From the NCBI GenBank assembly GCA_009667805.1, contig CM019065.1, positions 156,851,322-156,915,321 of the forward strand: a stretch of 64,000 nt of DNA, given 5' to 3'. Position numbers and translations under genes: made by a program. Shown piece by piece: positions 52,150 to 62,379 of this stretch. The notes beneath the pieces were generated by a model. It was given only the letters and a program-made list of their open reading frames with translations. It had not been told where the DNA came from and ran no database searches. The first letter of the stretch is position 1, and every line of letters begins with the position of its first letter. Origin of the DNA: Leptobrachium leishanense (taxonomy: Eukaryota; Chordata; Amphibia; Anura; Megophryidae).

Positions 52150-53000
52150 TATGAACAACACATGGGGAGGGGTTGCACTCAGCCTTAACTAAGCGTTTCA
52201 GTGCGGGTGCGTCTCAAAAATAAAATACAAAACAAAACCACGGAGAGAGCACTCCAGTCAACACATTCAAAAACCTGCAACAACAGCTCCATGCATGGGT
52301 GCATAATGCCAGCTTTAACCACATGGTGAAAATGTCTTAACTCTGAGCTTTGCTGAATAAAATGGTGGAAATTTGGTTTGCAATGAACGGCCGTGAATTG
52401 CTTAAGCCTGCCAACAGCGTCAATGTAATCCACCCTCTGGCAGGTCCTACTCTGCAAACCTAATGACTGCCCATCATGGGATAAACTCACTTACTGAGGA
52501 ACAAGTCCCCTTCATGGAGCTCCTGCAGATCAAGGTTAAATAGGTCCTGGAGGAGGAGTACCTGTGGCAGGGAGGGGTGCATACCCAGGAAATTCATATG
52601 AACAACACATGGGGGGGTTGCACTCAGCCTTAACTAAGCATTCAGTGCGGGTGCGGCTCAAAAGTAAAATACAAAACAAAACCACGGTGAGAGCACTCCA
52701 GTCAACACATTCAAAAACCTGCAACAACAGCTCCATGCATGGGTGCATAATGCCAGCTTTTACCACATGGGGAATTTTTTTTAACTCTGAGCTTTCAGAT
52801 CCCTTGACGCTGTTGGCAGGCTTAAGCAATTCACGGCCGTGCATTGCAAACCAAATTTCCACCATTTTATTCAGCAAAGCTCAGAGTTAAGAAATTTTCA
52901 CCTTGTGGTAAAAGCTGGCATTATGCACCCATGCATGGAGCTGTTGTTGCAGGTTTTCGAATGTGTTTGTCTGGAGTGCTCTCTCCGTTGTTTTGTTTTA
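52150..53000. repeat. Composite repeat: two direct copies and one inverted copy
   Basis: The block from atatgaacaacacatggggg through the phrases ccactccagtcaacacattc-like and catgcatgggtgcataatgc occurs at 52150-52385 and again at 52598-52790, about 450 bp apart. The segment 52800-53000 is the reverse complement of about 52235-52425 (shared: aagcaattcacggccgt, gcattatgcacccatgcatg). The family is unknown to me. The arrangement suggests tandem duplication followed by fold-back. Confidence 0.75.
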
Positions 53001-53009
53001 TATATATAT

Positions 53010-54425
53010 ATATACAATATATATTCATTTTAATACCTGCTAAAGACTAGAATACGGAGCATTCAAAGTATCGGAAGCGTTAGCTTGCAGTTAGTTGGCG
53101 CAAAGTAGGAAGTTTGCTGCTCAGCTAAAATAGGACAAGAGCCATTGTGATTAACAAGTGATGTCATTATCCTTAACAGCTCACTCCTTTACCATGACAG
53201 CTCTCTTGGAATAGGGCCCGAGATGTCTAATAAATAAACATTTGCCCAGTGACATATATAAGCAATTCAACATATTTACCTTCCAAAGTAGTCATTGTAT
53301 TGAAATAACATTTTAGCTCAGAAATAAAATATAATTCTCCTTCTGACTAGACGTAAAGTGCATTTAGCTGTCAAACAGGTAGTCAGAAAAGTTCAGTTGA
53401 CATGGTATGTGTATTGGTCCAACCTGTGTCTGCTGTTTGATAATGTTAGCATGTACTATTTATCTTATGAGACACCTCCCAGTGGGATGCTGAACTAGAC
53501 TAATGATGTGCATGCTTATTTTCATCTATGAAGATTATTATTTACATCCTTATGGTGCTTCTAATCTCAAGAGATACAGCGGTGTTTATAAAACAGAGAC
53601 AAAATATCATCTTTTCATTAAACATGCCTATTTCTAATCATTCAATTGCTGATTACTATTTTAAGTGTTCACATACCAACAAGACAGATGGTTAGGAAGA
53701 ATACTGTCCGATCTTTCCAATAATTTTAGCGTTTAGGATATGTAATGTTAAGTTTATCAAAGGTTAAGTTTATTAGTTATGGGTTCCTACAAAAAACTTA
53801 AAAATAGTATATTTTGTCTAAATTGCATAATCTGTTGCGCAGTGGAGTCTCTCTCCAACACAGAGGCATATGGGGTTGCACCACATCTACATTAAAGTAG
53901 CAAATAGCAAAGAAAATAGTCAAATTTACTTGGCATTGGCAAAAGCATACTAAAACTTTTTTTGTTAAGAAGACTTTTCAAAACAAGCAATCTTACACAT
54001 TTATGTGATAACTGAGTTAAAAAGCTGTGGCATAACTGACTATTTCCTTAATAATTACAATTCTGTAATGCCTCCTCCACACTATTTGCCGGTTGCCTGG
54101 AAGAGTATGTAAGAGCAGACAAGCATGCAAAGACCTTGGGTCTTTTATGAAAACTGCCCCAACTGAGGCAATTTTGGACATGCTCAGTTTGCTCCCAGAA
54201 GTTATTTGTGATATTACACATTCACTTTGCACTGGCACAGGCGAGTAGCAGTGCCACAAAAAATAAGCAGACATATTGCCTTCTCTACTAGGGCTGAAAA
54301 ACAAAAGAAGCCTAAAGAACTTTGTAGATGTCTTCTATTTTAATATATAAAAATCCTTCTTCTACATTCTTGGCAGTCACATATGTTAGTTTAGAAAATA
54401 AAAAAGTGAGAAAAAGAGACATAAC
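53010..54425. other. Intergenic sequence, nothing recognised
   Basis: About 1.4 kb, AT-rich, starting with a short TA-rich run. No gene, RNA or named repeat can be supported. The 95-codon minus-strand ORF at 54017-54304 shows no family motif. Confidence 0.5.
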
Positions 54426-55257
54426 TGTAGCGCTGCTTTAAAAACACTGTATTCTGGTGCATTGAACTATTGCTGCCACCAGAGGGAGACAGAGACATTG
54501 TTAGACTATTCTGGACAAAACTGAACTACACCTACCATCATCCTTTGCGTGAGGACAGGAAGGGGGTGGTACAGGAAAAGGAAAGAGATCAACAGCCTCG
54601 TGCAAGGCAGAAGCAGAGTGAGCAGAGCAATGAGAGACGTAGGATGCACGCTGGGGCTGTTAGGGTTTGAAACCAGGCCGGAGTGTGGAAGTTGTTACAG
54701 TCCTGTTAAAGATCGTGCTGTTCCCTGAGCGTTGAGAATACAGAGTGTGCATCGGTCGGCTGTGTGCTACACTGAACTGTTCGTGACAAAGTGCGGTTTG
54801 GGAGAAGAGGGACATCGTGTGAGGAGAGGCTGCAAACTGGAGAGGAGTGCAGGCAGCCTATGTGTTCGTGTTCTGGCAGAGGAGAACCCGATCAGGAGTG
54901 CAGGCGTTAACAGCATCGAGTTCCAAGTGGCAGCGAGGACAGATCCTCTCTCTCGAGATCCCTTTCTTCAGCGTTCATCACTCCAGGACAAGCGGTTACA
55001 CCGGATGGGTGAGAAGGCTTCGGCCTGGTGAAAATACAGAACATTGCGCACTTGTTTATCTGTTCCTTTAAGGGCCCCAACGGTGACTAGTCGAAGATTG
55101 TTTTGTTTCATTCACTAGCCAGTTGAACACAGTACCCGGGTACCCTAGACAACACACATATATATTTTTTGAGCTATTATTCACGGGACTTACACTCCAG
55201 AACTGAGGGGGTTAACCGTTTCTTTTACCGCCGCGTGTTTTTCCCGCGTTACGAATT

Positions 55258-58200
55258 CTGTGTCATTCTCTGAAGTTTTGCCTGTGCATAACATTCAGGA
55301 TAGGCAGATGCGCAATAGGGAATTTAATTTGTGGCTTCGGGAATGGTGTCGAGAGCAAGGATTTGGCTTTGTGTCCCATGATAGCTCTAATTGGAGCAGA
55401 AAGGAACTGTATAAAAAAGATGGTTTGCATCTTACTCATAGGGGAACATATGTTCTCAGTGAGAAGTTCAAAGGTTTCGCAAAGAAATATTTAAACTAGG
55501 AGGGGGGGACAAAAGGGTAAAAAACAATCTGCCTGATTGTCCCCCAAAACTAAATCGGCGGGTGCAAGCAACATGCGGGGAAAAAAAGGACAAGCTCAGA
55601 GTTGTGTCTATAAATGCTCGCAGTTTAGTCAATAAAATCAATGAACTGGAGGCAATGATGGCAGCTGAAAAAGTAGATTTAGTTGCGGTTACTGAGACAT
55701 GGTTCAGTGAGAAAAATAACTGGGACATAACAATACCGGGGTACTCTTTATATAGAAAAGACAGAGAAGGTAGGAAAGGAGGAGGAGTGGCCCTGTATGT
55801 GAAAAACAACATAAAAACGAACCAAATAAAAGTGAGCGAGGTGAACATAGAGTCAGTTTGGGTTACGCTAACATTTGGCAATCATACAGTAGCTCGTGTA
55901 GGTGTGATCTATAGACCCCCTGGACAAGTAGAAGAGCTAGATAATCTGCTGCTTGAGGAAATAGCCAAAATGGCAATGAAGGGGGAAGTTATTATCATGG
56001 GGGACTTTAATCTTCCTGATGTGAACTGGAAAACCAAAACTGCTGGGTGCACCAGGAGTACAAATATTCTAAACTCCCTACTGGGATTATCTCTAACACA
56101 AGTAGTTGAGGAGCCGACCCGTAAAGAGGCCATATTGGATTTAATACTCACAAATGGAGGTTTGGTATCGGACGTTGTTGTAGGTGAAAATTTGGGATCT
56201 AGTGATCACCAGTCAGTATGGTTTAATATAAGAACAGAGATGGAGCCACACCACACAAAAACAAAAGTTTTAGACTTTAAAAAAACAGATTTTTCTAAAA
56301 TGAGACTTTGTGTGAAGGAGTCATTATCAGACTGGAGGAGTTTAAAGGGTGTCCAGGAGAAATGGGATTATTTAAAAGAAGCATTATTGAAGGCCACAGG
56401 CAATTGCATTCGACTTGTTAGCAAAAACAAAAAAGGGAAGAAACCACTGTGGTACTCTGCAGAAGTGGCCAAAATAGTGAAGAACAAAAAGACAGCATTC
56501 AATAATTATAAAACAACTCAGAGTGAAGAAGATAGGCAAACCTATAAGATTAGGCAGAAAGAGGCAAAGCAATTTATAAGAGCTTCCAAAGCACACGCAG
56601 AAGAGAAAATAGCTCAGTCAGTAAAAAAGGGGGACAAAACATTTTTTAGATACATAAACGAGAAAAGAAAAGTAAAACAAGGATTAGTTAGATTAAAAAC
56701 AAAGGAAGGAAGAGGATAAAAGTCTTGCTGACTGCCTCAATGAATATTTTTGTTCAGTCTTTGCAGAAGAAAAGGAAGGAAAGGGACCTCAGTTAGGAGG
56801 AAACACTAACGAGACAATTACATATCAGTTTACAGAGGAGGAGGTTCTACAGCAGCTGTCTAAAGTAAAGACAAATAAATCAATGGGGCCTGATGGGATC
56901 CACCCTAAATTATTAAAAGAGCTCAGTGATGTAATAGCAAAACCGTTAACAGATTTATTTAACCAATCCTTGCTAACGGGAGTCGTCCCAGAAGACTGGA
57001 AATTAGCAAATGTTGTGCCCATTCACAAGAAGGGTAGTAGGGAGGAATCTGGGAACTATAGGCCAGTTAGTCTTACATCAGTAGTGGGGAAATTAATGGA
57101 AACCATGTTAAAGGAAAGGATTGTTGAACATCTAAAAACACATAGATTACAGGATCAGAAACAACATGGGTTTACCTCAGGGAGATCATGCCAAACTAAT
57201 CTTATTGATTTTTTTGATTGGTAACAAAAATAATAGACACAGGTGGTGCAGTAGACATTGCTTATTTAGATTTCAGTAAGGCTTTTGATACTGTTCCGCA
57301 TAGAAGGCTTATCAATAAATTGCAATCTTTGAGCTTGGATTCCAATATTGTTGAATGGATTAGGCAGTGGCTGAGTGACAGGCAACAGAGGGTTGTGGTA
57401 AATGGAGTTTATTCGGCGCATGGTCTTGTTACCAGTGGGGTACCTCAGGGGTCAGTACTTGGACCCATTCTATTTAATATTTTTGTTAGTGATATTGCAG
57501 AAGGTATTAATGGAAAAGTATGTCTTTTTGCTGATGACACAAAGATTTGCAACAGGGTTGACGTTCCTGGAGGGATCAGCCAAATGACAAATGATTTAGG
57601 TAAACTAAAAAAATGGTCGGAGCTGTGGCAATTGAGTTTTAATGTGGATAAGTGCAAGATAATGCACCTGGGACGTAAAAACCCAAGGGCTGAATATAGA
57701 ATATTTGATACAGTCCTAACCTCAACATCTGAGGAAAAGGATTTAGGGGTTATTATTTCAGAGGATCTAAAGGTAAGTAGTCAATGTAATAGAGCAGCAG
57801 GAAATGCTAGCAGAATGCTTGGTTGTGTAGGGAGAGGTATTAGCAGTAGGAAAAGGGAAGTGCTCATGCCACTGTACAGAGCACTGGTGAGACCTCACTT
57901 GGAGTACTGTGTGCAGTACTGGAGACCGTATCTCCAGAAGGATATAGACATCTTAGAGAGAGTTCAGAGAAGGGCTACTAAAATGGTGTACGGCTTGAAG
58001 GAGAAAAGTTACCAGGAAAGGCTTAATGATCTTAACATGTACAGCTTGGAAAAAAGACGAGACAGAGGAGATATGATAGAAACATTTAAATACGTAAAGG
58101 GAATCCACAAGGTAGAGGAAGGGAGTATATTTAAAAGGAAACAAAGTAGCAAAACAAGAGGACATAGTCTTAGATTAGAGGGGCAAAGGTTTAAAAGTAA

Positions 58201-58433
58201 CATCAGGAAGCATTATTTTACTGAGAGGGTGGTGGATACATGGAACAGTCTTCCAGTTGAAGTGGTAGAGGCCAAAACAGTAATTGAATTTAAGCAAGCA
58301 TGGGATAGGCATAAGGCTATCCTAAACAAAAGATAAATCCAAGTAAAGTATCCATGTAATTGGGCAGACTAGATGGGCCGAAAGGTTTTTATCTGCCGAC
58401 ATCTTTCTATGTTTCTATGTTTCTATGTTTCTA
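55258..58433 (+). mobile_element. CR1-clade LINE, 5'-truncated, copy 4
   Basis: Begins within ORF1 (VSFSEVLPVHN) and ends with the tttctatg repeat tail at about 58405-58433. Contains the last 79 codons of ORF1 (55260-55499: esterase DGLHLTHRGT and the end KKYLN) and the whole of ORF2 in three frames. Inserted in an LTR: ..gttacgaattc before, taaataccg after. Confidence 0.93.
55562..58336 (+). pseudogene. CR1 ORF2: endonuclease plus reverse transcriptase, two small deletions
   Basis: 55562-56719 encodes the AP endonuclease (SINARSLVNK, AVTETWFSE, VIYRPPGQVE, GDFNLPDVNW, SSDHQSVW) and linker. An 8-bp deletion near 56710 (aaggaagg followed directly by agaggat, versus the copy at about 9410) breaks the frame. 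56883-57224 carries PDGIHPKLLK to SGRSCQTNLIDFFDW, where loss of one G (gattggtaac) shifts it again. 57218-58336 carries [25 protein letters not shown], the catalytic LFADDTKICN and the full C-terminus ending KAILNKR. Otherwise it is closely similar to the copy at 7776-10626 and younger in appearance, with no nonsense substitutions seen. Confidence 0.93.
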
Positions 58434-58587
58434 AATACCGTATATGCGTATTATATGCTGCTGTATTGGGATCAGTAAAGAACATAATATATAAAATCCA
58501 CAACAGTGCTGGTGTATAGTTATTTCCTAGTGCGGTGAGACTAACCCGAGGTTTATTCAGCGGCTCCTCTGGGAGTGAGCGCTACAC

Positions 58588-58606
58588 GTGAGGGCTCGTT
58601 CCGGGA
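58588..58606 (+). promoter_or_regulatory. tRNA-Pro-like primer-binding site
   Basis: The sequence tgagggctcgttccgggat, two bases after the LTR end, resembles the classical tRNA-Pro primer site of many retroelements, with one substitution and one extra T. The position just downstream of the LTR fits a minus-strand primer site. Confidence 0.6.
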
Positions 58607-58644
58607 TTCCAGTCTCTGTGGATACCGCAATTAAAGGGTTAATT

Positions 58645-59717
58645 ATGGATCCAGACACTGCTGCCAAATGGTGTGAGGAGCACAATAGCCAGATAGGATT
58701 AAGCATAGTCATGGACTTTCCTGCAGACACTTGGGCCGAAGATCAGTTTCGCCGGGCCATGGCCGCGCTGACACCAGATCATCGGGGATTAATTCTGGAC
58801 ATTAAAGCGAACCCAGATACTTCTCACACATATGTTCTTTTTGAGTGGAGAAAGGGTGTTCCAGTGTGTTTTCAGGGCGCGAGTGTGAAGCTGACCGACG
58901 ATGTGGAAGTTCAACTGATTCAGCCAAGTGATCCATGTGGCGATCCCGCGAACATTCCCGTGTCCAGTCCGCTGGCCATGATCGGGCCTGAATTTATAGT
59001 GGCTATTGAGATTTGCTGGCTAAATGTCAGTGAACAAGCCCTCCTCACACTAATTTTGGTTATCGACGGTTGAGGAATTTTTCAGGAAGCGCGCCAACTC
59101 CGGTGGGAGAAGAAACCTTCGAAGAATGGGTGGAACAGGCGATGCAGGCTCTGGATGAGTAGGATGTCCCTGAAGCACAGAAGAAGCAAAGGATTACTGA
59201 GAGCCTAAAGGGATCTGCTTCAGAGGCGGTCAGAAACCTGAAGTTGAGTAAGAAAGACTGTACTGCTTTAGACTACTTAAATATATTACAGGAAGTCTTC
59301 GGGCGAACCGATAAGGCTGCTGAACTCATGTACCAGTACGAACACACCTACCAGCGGAGAGGTGAGAAAATGACTGATTATATAAGGCGCCTGGACAAGA
59401 TTCTGCACCAGATACTACTCTAGAAAGGGGCCGAACCTGCCCTGGTAGATCAGATCAGAATGCGGCAGATATTGAGGGGTGCTCAGCCTTTAGACCCTGT
59501 GATGTTGCAACTAAAGTCTCAAGAAGGCAATAAAGAGTTTAATTATATAGAGCTGATTCAAACTGTTCGAGAAGAAGAAGCCCTTCTGGAGGAGAAGTCT
59601 GCAAGAAGGGGAGAAAAGGTTTATGCCCAACCTGTAAGGTATAATGAGTGTTCGTCGGACGAAGATGATCTGGAGGAGACACATGAGCCGAAAATTGACC
59701 GACAAGAGCAGCTCACT
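58645..59717 (+). pseudogene. PNMA-like gag of an LTR retrotransposon, broken
   Basis: The ATG at 58645 reads MDPDTAAKWCEEHNSQIGLS and continues to about 59070 with an RRM-like N-terminal region, as in paraneoplastic Ma (PNMA) proteins. A frameshift near 59060 leads to RNFSGSAPTPVGEETFEEW then RITESLKGSASEAVRNLKLS and YQRRGEKMTDYIRRLDKIL, matching the capsid part of PNMA/Ty3-type gag (FSG..P.PGEE.FE.W; S.RG.A....; GE....Y..RLE). In-frame stops occur after QALDE (TAG at about 59160) and after HQILL (TAG at about 59422). PNMA host genes were domesticated from such gags; here the LTR and primer site show an ordinary retroelement. The end is cut by the 59718-60077 insertion; no pol is visible beyond it. 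Confidence 0.75.
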
Positions 59718-60077
59718 GACCCTCACAAACACCCCCCTTGTTTCTCACTGCAATTGTAAAGGGTCATCCAGACGTGGACCCCTTGCTTGATGTGCCTAGA
59801 GGGGTGTCAGCTATACCCTCCTGACGAGGCCCAATAAGGCCGAAACGATCATCGGGGGTTGCTGCACCTCTCTTGTAGGGATGACGCCCTTGGCAATCAG
59901 CACTGGCCACCCTTTCTGGGTGAGAGCAGGCTGATTTGCATATGGAAAATGCATCCCTGTAAGGGCACAATCAAGCTAAAACCTTGTTTGTGAGACCTGA
60001 GCGGGCACCCACCGTAGAGCAGGCCATTTGTGCTGTTGCTCGTTCTCAGGACCCTCACAAACACCCCCCTTGTTTCT
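59718..60077. mobile_element. 304-bp insertion with 28-bp direct repeats and hammerhead core
   Basis: The 28-bp sequence starting gaccctcacaaacacccccc and ending ttgtttct is present at 59718-59745 and 60050-60077. The 304 bp between carry a hammerhead-like core at 59821-59854 and no ORF. Long direct repeats plus a hammerhead suggest a short nonautonomous Penelope-type or retrozyme-like element, but the repeats may be target duplication or element ends. Confidence 0.6.
59821..59854 (+). ncRNA. Hammerhead-ribozyme core, cleavage site altered
   Basis: Core ctgacga (59821-59827), canonical stem II ggcc/ggcc (59828-59831 with 59838-59841, loop caataa) and gaaa (59842-59845) are all in place, matching CUGANGA-stem II-GAAA exactly. 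Stem III may be cga/tcg (59846-59848 with 59852-59854). However, the bases expected to be U and H at the cleavage site are G55 and G56, and stem I (ccctc upstream) pairs weakly with gg downstream. Probably a mutated, inactive ribozyme. Confidence 0.5.
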
Positions 60078-60822
60078 AACTATTACAATAGTGTACACCG
60101 AATTTACAGAGTTGTTGTAAATTTAACAAATCTTAGGACAGGATATACTAACTTGCAGTTTCTCGGAAAATGAAGGCTTCCAAGAACTCGCAAGTTCTGC
60201 ATTTTGTTAGACTAATCCAAGTCACTAATTTTATTACAAGACACGGAGGCTCATATTTAATGCCAAATCTCTTTATTACTACTTCACAGCAGCAAGAGTT
60301 AAACAAAAAACTATAATGGTATCTGCGGATCTCCCCATAGCACATAGTATAGTCCATGCCCATATTCGGACAGCGCTGCCTCATCTCTTCTCTCTTTCTT
60401 GCTGCTTCACTGGAGAGATAAGTATACAGAATTTTCTCTCTGCTAAGTTAAAATAAATTGAGTTCTAATTAATATAGCGGTTTCCCCTCTCCCATATCGA
60501 ATAAAGATGTATATATTTCGTTAGTGTGCCTCGGCGCCGGCTGGTACCGGGGGGGGGGGGTTAGTAAGGTAATACCTTTTTTCCAACGGAATTAATACAT
60601 TTAATGGTTTAGGGATGTTTTTACATATAACCAGAACCTTTTCCTTTAATATTGCATAAAACCGCTAAGTTTTTTCTCACAGGAAAGGCTTGTTTCTCCA
60701 CAGCCTGTTTTACAGTGCTAAACGCGCTTGTTAGTTCCCGCCCATTCTGCCCAGCAACAGCCACTTCAGTAGCTGCGCGCGCTGGGCAGTGAAAAAAGAG
60801 CGCGAATCTCTTCATATCGACA
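60078..60822 (+). other. Probable DIRS 5' region
   Basis: Non-coding sequence immediately upstream of the DIRS gag ORF. It includes a short inverted pair agaact / agttct near 60184-60199 and a G-run at 60550-60560. DIRS elements carry inverted terminal repeats here, but the matching right repeat lies outside the window, so this cannot be confirmed. Confidence 0.4.
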
Positions 60823-62379
60823 ATGCGTCGCTCGCAAACCGGAGAAGACATGTCACGCTCCCATTCCCCTGCACATTCAGAAACCTCCGATTCCAGAGAG
60901 ATGCCTCCTCCCAGGTTAGATCCTGTGCTGCCCTTGCCTAATTCAATGGCCCCTACCCATAGTACCTCCAGGCCTGGAGAGCCTAATTTACAAACTGAAC
61001 CCTGGGTTATGGCTATGGCACAATCCTTTGCTAATTTTATGGCTTCACATGCAGGACCAATTTCTCCAATTCCACAGGAGGGCAATAAGATTACTGAGGT
61101 GACTCCCAGTACTGACAATACTGACAAAAACCCTCAGAAATCGGGTAAAGCCAAAAATAAAACGAGACACTGTACCCCTAGGGGTCGGTCAGCATCTCAC
61201 GATGATGGTGGTGATTCTCCCACAAATGAACGCGAGGGACGGTCCCGCAAAAGAGCCCACACTCGCAGGGCATCAAATGCGAGATCCTGGAAAAAAGCCA
61301 GGAATGCAGGCCCATCGGAATCAGATTCCGAAGCTTCAGGGGTTTCTGACGGTACAACCGCGGACCCTAACGAAGTGCAAGCCCCGTCCGAATCTCCTGG
61401 TTCCATGGGCGCTTTAGTTCCACATAAATCTGTGACCGGTGATTCATCAGATGAAGATTCTTTTAATCCGACTAAATTAAAACATCCAAGGTCATCAGAC
61501 TGGGCTTTGACAAAAAAGGTTGAGAAATATCTTGATAAGTATGTCAGAACGGCTTTAACCAGAAAAGACAGGTCTAATATGCGCACTGAGTGCCCTAGAC
61601 CTTCTACAAAAAGTTTAATCTGTCAAACACCGGATGTTGAACCGGACATGATCCAATTCTTGGCTAATACCGGTTGGAACCCCCGTAAAGGGTTGGATTT
61701 CTCATTCCGTTTATGTCAAGATAAATTATTGGATGCATTGGGTCCTTTGTCCCAAATGCTAGAAATGCTTGAACACTCTCGTGTCACAGGAGTATCTCCT
61801 GATTTTCCCCAACTCAGAGGTTGGGCCCAAAGGACACTTTGTCTACTGGGCAATGCCAATACGGCCCTCTCTGCGGAGCGTAGAAAATCTATCCTACTCC
61901 ATATTGACCCTAATCTTACTTCACTGGCTACTAAAGATTTGGGCCCAGAAGCCAAAGGGGGTCTTTTTGGGGACAATTTTGCTATTCGCATGGACAAATA
62001 TGCGAAAACATTTAACACCATGACTAATGTACAAGCAACCATGAAAAAAGTTTTTTCACCACCCACTAGGGTTTTTGGCAGGGCCGGCAGTCGTAGGGGC
62101 AGACTGTCCGGCCGAGGCTCCTACAATTCCCAAAGAGGTTCTCCTGCCCCTTCCTTTAATCAAAGGAACACCCAACAAACCCCATTTTATCAACCGCAAC
62201 GTTTCTACCCGCAAAGATCCTTCACCAATAGAGGACGTGGACGGGGATCTTATAGGTCCAGACCACAGGGTAAGTTTGACTTCTTACCCTTGTTCAATAC
62301 CAGATACACTTGTAGGGGGCAGAATAGCTCATTTTCTCCAGATGTGGAGACAAATAACGCTAGACCCTTGGATACTTAA
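60823..62379 (+). CDS. DIRS gag-like protein
   Basis: Open frame of 518 codons. N-terminal 200 residues are low-complexity and charged (SRSHSPAHSETSDSREMPPP; DDGGDSPTNEREGRSRKRAH). A middle region (about residues 215-400) is folded-looking: LTKKVEKYLDKYVRTALTRK, FRLCQDKLLDALGPLSQMLE and LLGNANTALSAERRKSILLH, the pattern seen in vertebrate DIRS gag proteins. The C-terminus is Arg/Gly/Gln-rich (GRAGSRRGRLSGRGSYNSQR), suited to RNA binding. Alternative starts are Met 10 and later. The last 305 bases overlap the RT frame in +1. Role: particle formation and RNA binding, inferred from position. No lesion. Confidence 0.82.
   Translation: MRRSQTGEDMSRSHSPAHSETSDSREMPPPRLDPVLPLPNSMAPTHSTSRPGEPNLQTEPWVMAMAQSFANFMASHAGPISPIPQEGNKITEVTPSTDNTDKNPQKSGKAKNKTRHCTPRGRSASHDDGGDSPTNEREGRSRKRAHTRRASNARSWKKARNAGPSESDSEASGVSDGTTADPNEVQAPSESPGSMGALVPHKSVTGDSSDEDSFNPTKLKHPRSSDWALTKKVEKYLDKYVRTALTRKDRSNMRTECPRPSTKSLICQTPDVEPDMIQFLANTGWNPRKGLDFSFRLCQDKLLDALGPLSQMLEMLEHSRVTGVSPDFPQLRGWAQRTLCLLGNANTALSAERRKSILLHIDPNLTSLATKDLGPEAKGGLFGDNFAIRMDKYAKTFNTMTNVQATMKKVFSPPTRVFGRAGSRRGRLSGRGSYNSQRGSPAPSFNQRNTQQTPFYQPQRFYPQRSFTNRGRGRGSYRSRPQGKFDFLPLFNTRYTCRGQNSSFSPDVETNNARPLDT

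Larger units (their letters stand above)
54426..58586 (+). repeat. LTR of a PNMA-gag LTR retrotransposon, interrupted by CR1
   Basis: The LTR begins tgtagcgctg (54426) and ends gagcgctaca (58586): perfect 9-bp inverted ends tgtagcgct / agcgctaca. The CR1 element at 55258-58433 is inside it; without it the LTR is about 985 bp. It is followed directly by a primer-binding-site-like sequence and gag. The 3' LTR is not in the window or has been lost. Confidence 0.75.

Noticed and set aside
58645..59717. A domesticated PNMA host gene
   Set aside because: It has a frameshift and two stops, and lies directly behind an LTR and primer site, so it is a broken retroelement gag.
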